A stretch of 37,149 nt of DNA, taken from an uncultured Burkholderiales bacterium. GTDB taxonomy: Bacteria > Pseudomonadota > Gammaproteobacteria > Burkholderiales > Thiobacillaceae. Where the stretch lies: contig CALHRD010000014.1 in NCBI GenBank assembly GCA_938038385.1, forward strand, positions 1 to 37,149, written 5' to 3'. Of this stretch, positions 33,161-37,149 are shown piece after piece. Each line of letters starts with the position of its first letter. Positions within the stretch are counted from its first letter, which is position 1. Position numbers and translations under genes: made by a program. A model generated the notes under the pieces. The model did no database searches. It saw nothing but the letters and a program-made list of their open reading frames with translations, and was not told the DNA's origin.

Positions 33161-34099
33161 TCAGCGCTTCAGGAAGGTCAGCAGGGTATCGGCCAGCACG
33201 GCCGGATCGAATTTCGCCACGTAGGCATCCACGCCCACCCGCTGACCCATGGTCCGGTTCGCCTCGGACGACAGGGAGGAGTGCATGATCACGGGGATGC
33301 CGGTGAAGCGCGAATCGGTCTTGATGTTCTTGGTGAGGACATAGCCGTCCATCTCCGGCATTTCCGCATCCACCAGGATGAGCTGGATCTGCTCGCGCAG
33401 CGGATGACTGTCGGTGTTGCAACGCTTGGCCATGGCTGACAACTTGTCCCAGGCATCCCTGCCATCGTTGGCATGAATGTACCTGACCCCGAGCTTGTCC
33501 AGGACGGTGATGATCTCCTTGCGTGCCACCGCCGAGTCGTCGGCGAAGAACACGGTCAGGTCTCGGGTCTGCTCGATCTGGGGCATGAGGGGCATGGGTT
33601 TTTCGCCGAGGACCTCGGAGAGCACCCGTTCGACGTCCAGGATGGAGACCAGGCGACCGTCGTCCAGCTCGGTGATGGCGGTGATCAGCCCCTCCTGACC
33701 GGCCAGCATGTTCTCCGGCGGTTTCACCTTGTCCCAATCGACACGGATGATGCGATCCACGTCCTGCACCAGGAAGCCCTGCGTGTGCCGGGAGAACTCG
33801 GTCACGATCATGGTCTGGCCCAGGCCCTCCGGGATCTTCTCCAGCTTGATGAACTTGGCGAGCGAGATCACCGGAATGATGCTGCCGCGCAGGCTGATCA
33901 CCCCCTCGGCACCGTAGGGCATGTTGGGCGTGAGCGTGATGGGGGGGGTGGGCGAGACCTCACGCACCTTGAATACGTTGATACCGAAGGTCTCGTTGGT
34001 GCCCAGGGTGAACAGCAGGAGCTCCATCTTGTTGGAGCCCGCCAGCTTCGTGCGGGCATCGATGTCCTCGATGAGTTGGGGCGAATCCAGGGGGGTCAT
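33161..34099 (-). CDS. cheV: Chemotaxis coupling protein CheV (CheW-REC), copy 1
   Basis: CheV couples receptors to CheA by its CheW domain and adapts or sinks phosphate via a receiver domain. It has 312 aa. The CheW part (about 20-160) has LLLFTLGTNETFGINVFKVR, GVISLRGSIIPVISLAKFI and GFLVQDVDRIIRV. The receiver (about 180-312) has FFADDSAVARKEI, phospho-acceptor Asp in ILVDAEMPEMDGYVLTKNIK, and HSSLSSEANR. It is a close paralogue of the CheV encoded 12 bases upstream. No cheW gene is present in the visible operon, so the CheV pair probably provides the coupling function. Confidence 0.95.
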   Translation of the reverse strand: MTPLDSPQLIEDIDARTKLAGSNKMELLLFTLGTNETFGINVFKVREVSPTPPITLTPNMPYGAEGVISLRGSIIPVISLAKFIKLEKIPEGLGQTMIVTEFSRHTQGFLVQDVDRIIRVDWDKVKPPENMLAGQEGLITAITELDDGRLVSILDVERVLSEVLGEKPMPLMPQIEQTRDLTVFFADDSAVARKEIITVLDKLGVRYIHANDGRDAWDKLSAMAKRCNTDSHPLREQIQLILVDAEMPEMDGYVLTKNIKTDSRFTGIPVIMHSSLSSEANRTMGQRVGVDAYVAKFDPAVLADTLLTFLKR

Positions 34100-34111
34100 G
34101 GCAGGCTCCGG

Positions 34112-35053
34112 TTACTTCAGCAGGCGGGCGAGGGCCTCGGCCAGTCGGTGGGGTTCGAATTTGGGTACGTATTCGTCCACCCCCACGGAAATACCCAGGT
34201 GCCGGTTCGCCTCGGACGACAGCGAGGAGTGCATGAGCACCGGGATGCCGGCGAAGCGGGGGTCCGATTTGACCTGCTTGGTGAGGACATAGCCATCCAT
34301 CTCCGGCATCTCCACATCGGTGAGGATGACCTGCACGAAGTCGCGTACCGGCCGGCCCGCCACCTCGGCCTGGGCAGCGATTTTCTGCAGTTCTTCCCAG
34401 CCCTGACGGCCGTTGACCGTCGCGATGCCGTTTACACCCAGCGCCTCCAGGGTGCGCGCGACCTGTCGGCGTGCCACCGATGAGTCATCGGCGTAGAAAA
34501 CGGTGCGGTCGGTATGTTCGAGCGGGACCAGATTGGCGAAGATGTGGCTGTCATCGTAGTTGGTGGTATCGGACAGGATCTTCTCCACGTCCAGCATCAT
34601 CACCAGCTGCTTGTCGTCCAGTTCGGTCACCGCGGTGACCAGCCCGCCCATCCTGCTCGTCAGCATGGCCGGTGGCACCTTCATGTCAGACCAGTCGATA
34701 CGCAGGATGGTGTCCACCTCGCCGACCAGGAAGCCCTGCGTCTGCCGGTTGTACTCGGTGACGATCATGATGGAGGGCGACGCGTCGGTCTGGATGCCGA
34801 TGTACTTGGCCAGATCGACCACCGGCACCAACACCCCACGCAGGCTGACCATGCCCTCAACCGCGGCTGGCATGTCCGGCGCGCGCGTGATCTGGGGGAT
34901 GCGCATCACCTCGCGCACCTTGAACACGTTGATGCCGAAGATTTCCTTGCGTCCCGAACTCGTGTCCGTGCCCAGGGTGAACAACAGGATCTCCAGTTTG
35001 TTCGCACCGGCCAGCTTGGTACGGGCATCGATACGGCGCAGCAGTTCAGACAT
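34112..35053 (-). CDS. cheV: Chemotaxis coupling protein CheV (CheW-REC), copy 2
   Basis: This is a second CheV of 313 aa, co-linear with the first. The CheW part has LLFTLGTDTSSGRKEIFGIN, with a short insertion (SSGRKE) absent from the neighbour, then GMVSLRGVLVPVVDLAKYI and GFLVGEVDTILRIDW. The receiver part has FYADDSSVARRQVARTLEAL, phospho-acceptor Asp in ILTDVEMPEMDGYVLTKQVK, and HSSLSSEANRHLG. The start at ATG 35053 is 9 bases after the MCP stop; the GAGGTCC upstream is a weak SD. The tandem arrangement indicates gene duplication followed by divergence. The two may serve different receptors; that is inference. Confidence 0.95.
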   Translation of the reverse strand: MSELLRRIDARTKLAGANKLEILLFTLGTDTSSGRKEIFGINVFKVREVMRIPQITRAPDMPAAVEGMVSLRGVLVPVVDLAKYIGIQTDASPSIMIVTEYNRQTQGFLVGEVDTILRIDWSDMKVPPAMLTSRMGGLVTAVTELDDKQLVMMLDVEKILSDTTNYDDSHIFANLVPLEHTDRTVFYADDSSVARRQVARTLEALGVNGIATVNGRQGWEELQKIAAQAEVAGRPVRDFVQVILTDVEMPEMDGYVLTKQVKSDPRFAGIPVLMHSSLSSEANRHLGISVGVDEYVPKFEPHRLAEALARLLK

Positions 35054-35062
35054 CGGTGGACC

Positions 35063-36715
35063 TCACAGGGTTTGCGCCAGTTTGAAACGGCTGACGGAGT
35101 CGCGCAGGCGTTCGGCCAGGTTGGTCAGCTCGCGTGCGGCATGGGCGGAGTTCTCCGAGACGGTGCGGTTCTCCCCCGCCATACCGTGGATCTCCTCGAC
35201 GCGGCCGGCGATGGAGCGGCTGGCGACCTCCTGCTCCGCCCGGATGCGGTCGATATCGTGGATCATGGCAGACAGGCGGGACACCGCCTCGTTGATGGCG
35301 CCGATGGCCACACCGACCTGCTGGGCCATATTGACGCCCTGGCTGACCTCCTGGCTGCCCTGCTCCATGGAAGCCACTGCCCTGGCGGTTTCCTGCTGGA
35401 TGTTCTGGATGGTGGAGGAGATCTCGTTGGTGGCCGAGGATGTGCGCTCGGCGAGCTTGCGCACCTCGTCCGCCACCACCGCGAAGCCGCGTCCCTGTTC
35501 GCCGGCACGGGCCGCCTCGATGGCAGCGTTCAGCGCCAGCAGATTGGTCTGGTCGGCGATGTCCTTGATGACACTGACGATGCGCCCGATCTCTTCCGAC
35601 TGGCGCCCCAGGTTGCTCACCACCTGGGAGGTCTCCAGGACGGTGCGGGAGATCGCCTGGATGCCCCGGGTGGCGTCATTGACCACGGTCTGGCCGTGGG
35701 AGGCACGCTGACTGGCCTGATCGGCCGCGGCTACCATGTGGGCGATGTTGTCGCCAACGCGGGCGATGGTGTCGGCCATTTCCTGGGCTGCCTGCGCGGT
35801 GTCCTGGGACAGGGTGGTTTGGCGGCTGGAGTTGTCGGCCACGGAGACGCTGTTGCTGGCCGTATTCTGGGCGGCACGGGTGACCTCTTCCGCCGAACGC
35901 CGGATCTCGTCGATGAGGCGTGAGAATTCGACCGCCATCTCGTTGAAGCCCCGGCCGACCTGCGCCAGTTCGTCCCGTCCCTGCTTGCGGGCCTGGTCGC
36001 TCAGATCGCCCTTGGCGAACTGGTGCGAGGCCCGTTCCAGCTCCGCGGCGCTCGCCACGATGGAACGTCGGATGAGCATGCTGAGGATCACCGACAGGAT
36101 CAGGCCGATGCCCATGATGACCATGGACACGGCCTGCAGGACCTCGCTCTGGCCGGCGATCTTCTCGCGCGTGGTCTTGGCATCCTTCTTGAGATGGGCG
36201 ATGAGGGCATCCGTCGCCTCGTCCACCTGGGCGGTGGCAGGCAGGAGCACACGCTTGTAATGTTCAGCCGCCCGGTCGAAATCCTCCGCCGACAGCATGT
36301 CCCGGATCGGGGCGATGCCCTCCTGTCCGTATTTCATGCGCGTGGCCGAATAGTGGTCGAACAGCTTCTTCTCCTCCGGCGACATCGGCCGCTGGCCGTA
36401 GGCTTGGATGGTCTCGCTCACGGCGCGTATCCGCTTGTCGACCTTGTCGAACCATTCCTGCGCGGCGAAGGCGTCGCCCGACATGCGCGCCTCCTGGATC
36501 ATGGTACGCACTGTCGCCTGGTTGTAGCGCACTTCCTGCAGCTGGTCGATGGCGGTCTGGCTGAGCTCGTAGGCCTGGGACAGCGTCTGCGTTGCCTGGC
36601 GTATGCCCCACAGCCCGCTCAGACCCGTGGCCAGCATCATCACGGATAAGAACAGGGTGAGGCCCAGCAGTCGGGCGCCGATGGTGAATCGATTCAGCAG
36701 TCTCATGGTGTCCAT
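35063..36715 (-). CDS. Methyl-accepting chemotaxis protein
   Basis: This is a transmembrane receptor of about 550 aa. TM1 is [22 protein letters not shown] (about 16-38). The periplasmic part is a four-helix-bundle sensor (about 39-215, 4HB_MCP-like, all helical). TM2 is [20 protein letters not shown], followed by HAMP and a cytoplasmic coiled coil with the conserved hairpin [37 protein letters not shown]. No NWETF-type CheR/CheB tether is at the C-terminus. Start: ATG 36715 (MDTMRLL) or 36706 (MRLLNRF); the open frame reaches 36841, but that would run through a sigma-28 promoter and a repeat element. The ligand cannot be told. It is the first gene of the che operon. Confidence 0.92.
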   Translation of the reverse strand: MDTMRLLNRFTIGARLLGLTLFLSVMMLATGLSGLWGIRQATQTLSQAYELSQTAIDQLQEVRYNQATVRTMIQEARMSGDAFAAQEWFDKVDKRIRAVSETIQAYGQRPMSPEEKKLFDHYSATRMKYGQEGIAPIRDMLSAEDFDRAAEHYKRVLLPATAQVDEATDALIAHLKKDAKTTREKIAGQSEVLQAVSMVIMGIGLILSVILSMLIRRSIVASAAELERASHQFAKGDLSDQARKQGRDELAQVGRGFNEMAVEFSRLIDEIRRSAEEVTRAAQNTASNSVSVADNSSRQTTLSQDTAQAAQEMADTIARVGDNIAHMVAAADQASQRASHGQTVVNDATRGIQAISRTVLETSQVVSNLGRQSEEIGRIVSVIKDIADQTNLLALNAAIEAARAGEQGRGFAVVADEVRKLAERTSSATNEISSTIQNIQQETARAVASMEQGSQEVSQGVNMAQQVGVAIGAINEAVSRLSAMIHDIDRIRAEQEVASRSIAGRVEEIHGMAGENRTVSENSAHAARELTNLAERLRDSVSRFKLAQTL

Positions 36716-36756
36716 CCGATGGCGGAAGGTTGAATTCCTCGTCTCCTTCGGCGAGA

Positions 36757-36783
36757 TGAACGGCAGGGCAGGGAAAAACTTTA
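36757..36783 (-). promoter_or_regulatory. Sigma-28 (FliA) promoter of the MCP-che operon
   Basis: On the minus strand, TAAAGTTT (36783-36776), an 11-base spacer and GCCGTTCA (36764-36757) match the flagellar sigma-28 consensus TAAAGTTT-N11-GCCGATAA: 8 of 8 in the -35, 6 of 8 in the -10, with exact spacing. Transcription would start near 36750, about 35 bases before the MCP ATG. This ties the whole leftward operon to the late flagellar class. Confidence 0.75.
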
Positions 36784-36785
36784 GT

Positions 36786-36902
36786 CCTGAATCCGCGTCG
36801 ATGCTGCCGATCGCCTTGTAGGTCGGGCTTGAGCCCGACACCGAACCCGTCGCACTGGAGTCCGACCTGCAGCGGGTTGGTCGTGATCAACACGGATTGA
36901 GG
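36786..36902. repeat. Palindromic MITE/REP-like element, copy 3
   Basis: This 117-bp unit has ends CCTGAATCCGCG (36786-36797) and CACGGATTGAGG (36891-36902), an imperfect inverted repeat. Its interior starts ATGCTGCCGATCGCCTTGTA and holds GTAGGTCGGGCTTGAGCCCG and a degenerate facing unit (CTGGAGTCCGACCTGCAG). The left 45 bases are nearly identical to those of copy 1. It abuts the sigma-28 promoter with 2 bases between. The rest of the gap up to 37049 shows only weak promoter-like motifs. Confidence 0.75.
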
Positions 36903-37001
36903 TCAATGTCTGTTCAACGCCTAATCGGGCCAGGCGACGCATCCCTCGGCCACACGGCACCATGCCGGGCCGTGGCTGCATGCTGAATGAGACGCCAGGG
37001 T

Positions 37002-37010
37002 TGCTATCAT
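37002..37010 (+). promoter_or_regulatory. Possible extended -10 promoter for the right-edge gene
   Basis: TGCTATCAT is a TGn extended -10 about 40 bases before the edge ORF. A second possibility is TTGACC (37025-37030) with TAACAT (37047-37052), 16-base spacer. Neither is decisive. Confidence 0.35.
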
Positions 37011-37049
37011 CCTAAAAACCGCAGTTGACCGCTGCATTGGATTCGTAAC

Positions 37050-37149
37050 ATGGTGAGGACACTGCGATTTCTGCCTTCGTTGGAGGTCACCCGCTGGGTG
37101 AGCCCGCTACGCGCCCGCTTTCCGGGCCAAAACGGCGCCTGGCTTTGTC
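37050..37149 (+). CDS. Start of an unidentified ORF, cut by window edge
   Basis: An open frame from ATG 37050 runs off the window (33 codons seen: MVRTLRFLPSLEVTRWVSPL then RARFPGQNGAWLC). There is no convincing SD before it; a GTG at 37053 is an alternative start. The stretch is basic with some hydrophobic residues, but nothing identifies a family. It stands after the palindromic repeat and possible promoter motifs, which favours a real gene start in this region. Confidence 0.35.
   Translation, partial: MVRTLRFLPSLEVTRWVSPLRARFPGQNGAWLC

Overview
The window is strongly GC-rich, with G/C-dominated third codon positions and dense coding. It comes from a denitrifying, motile Gram-negative proteobacterium. 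TamA/TamB imply an outer membrane, and cytochrome cd1 nitrite reductase plus cNor imply denitrification to N2O. CheZ with two CheV proteins, and repeats of the GTAGGTCGGGCTTCAGCCCGAC type, point to a gamma- or betaproteobacterium. Gammaproteobacteria is my guess; the sequence does not settle the genus.

Layout. (1) 1-6.6 kb: 3' part of an RtcB RNA ligase, then tamA-tamB. (2) 6.7-10.0 kb: a STAS anti-sigma-factor antagonist, a truncated remnant of its usual PP2C/SpoIIE-type phosphatase partner, endonuclease V, and an EAL-CBS-GGDDF c-di-GMP protein. (3) 10.1-14.8 kb: a complete pyruvate:ferredoxin (flavodoxin) oxidoreductase followed at once by a dihydroorotate-dehydrogenase-like flavoprotein. 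(4) 14.8-16.4 kb: an unrecognised secreted protein built from about twelve 13-residue Met-rich repeats, with its own promoter and a strong terminator. A collapsed group IIC intron lies directly after that terminator, followed by a palindromic MITE/REP-like element. (5) 16.4-28.1 kb: the denitrification island. A small membrane protein, norC and norB run leftward; nirS, nirC, nirF, nirDL, nirG, a truncated haemoglobin, nirH, nirJ and nirN run rightward. The divergent region holds two FNR/DNR-type boxes. A third such box overlaps the nirN stop codon, upstream of a 36-codon single-TM ORF. (6) 28.2-28.4 kb: a cluster of the same palindromic repeats. (7) 28.5-36.7 kb, minus strand: a chemotaxis operon read in the order MCP, cheV, cheV, cheY, cheZ, cheA, EAL-HDOD protein, with a sigma-28 (FliA) promoter in front of the MCP. 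(8) A third copy of the palindromic element, then the start of an unidentified ORF at the right edge.

How the genes work together. NirS reduces nitrite to NO and NorCB reduces NO to N2O. NirDL, NirG, NirH, NirJ, NirF and NirN make haem d1 for NirS; NirE is not in the window. The truncated globin inside this operon may bind or detoxify NO. The FNR/DNR boxes suggest coordinated induction by low oxygen and NO. The che operon couples receptor signals to CheY/CheZ control of the flagellar motor.

The least explained items are the 13-residue repeat protein, the small membrane ORFs at both ends of the nir/nor island, the in-frame palindromic insertion in nirF, and the deleted group II intron sitting on a terminator.
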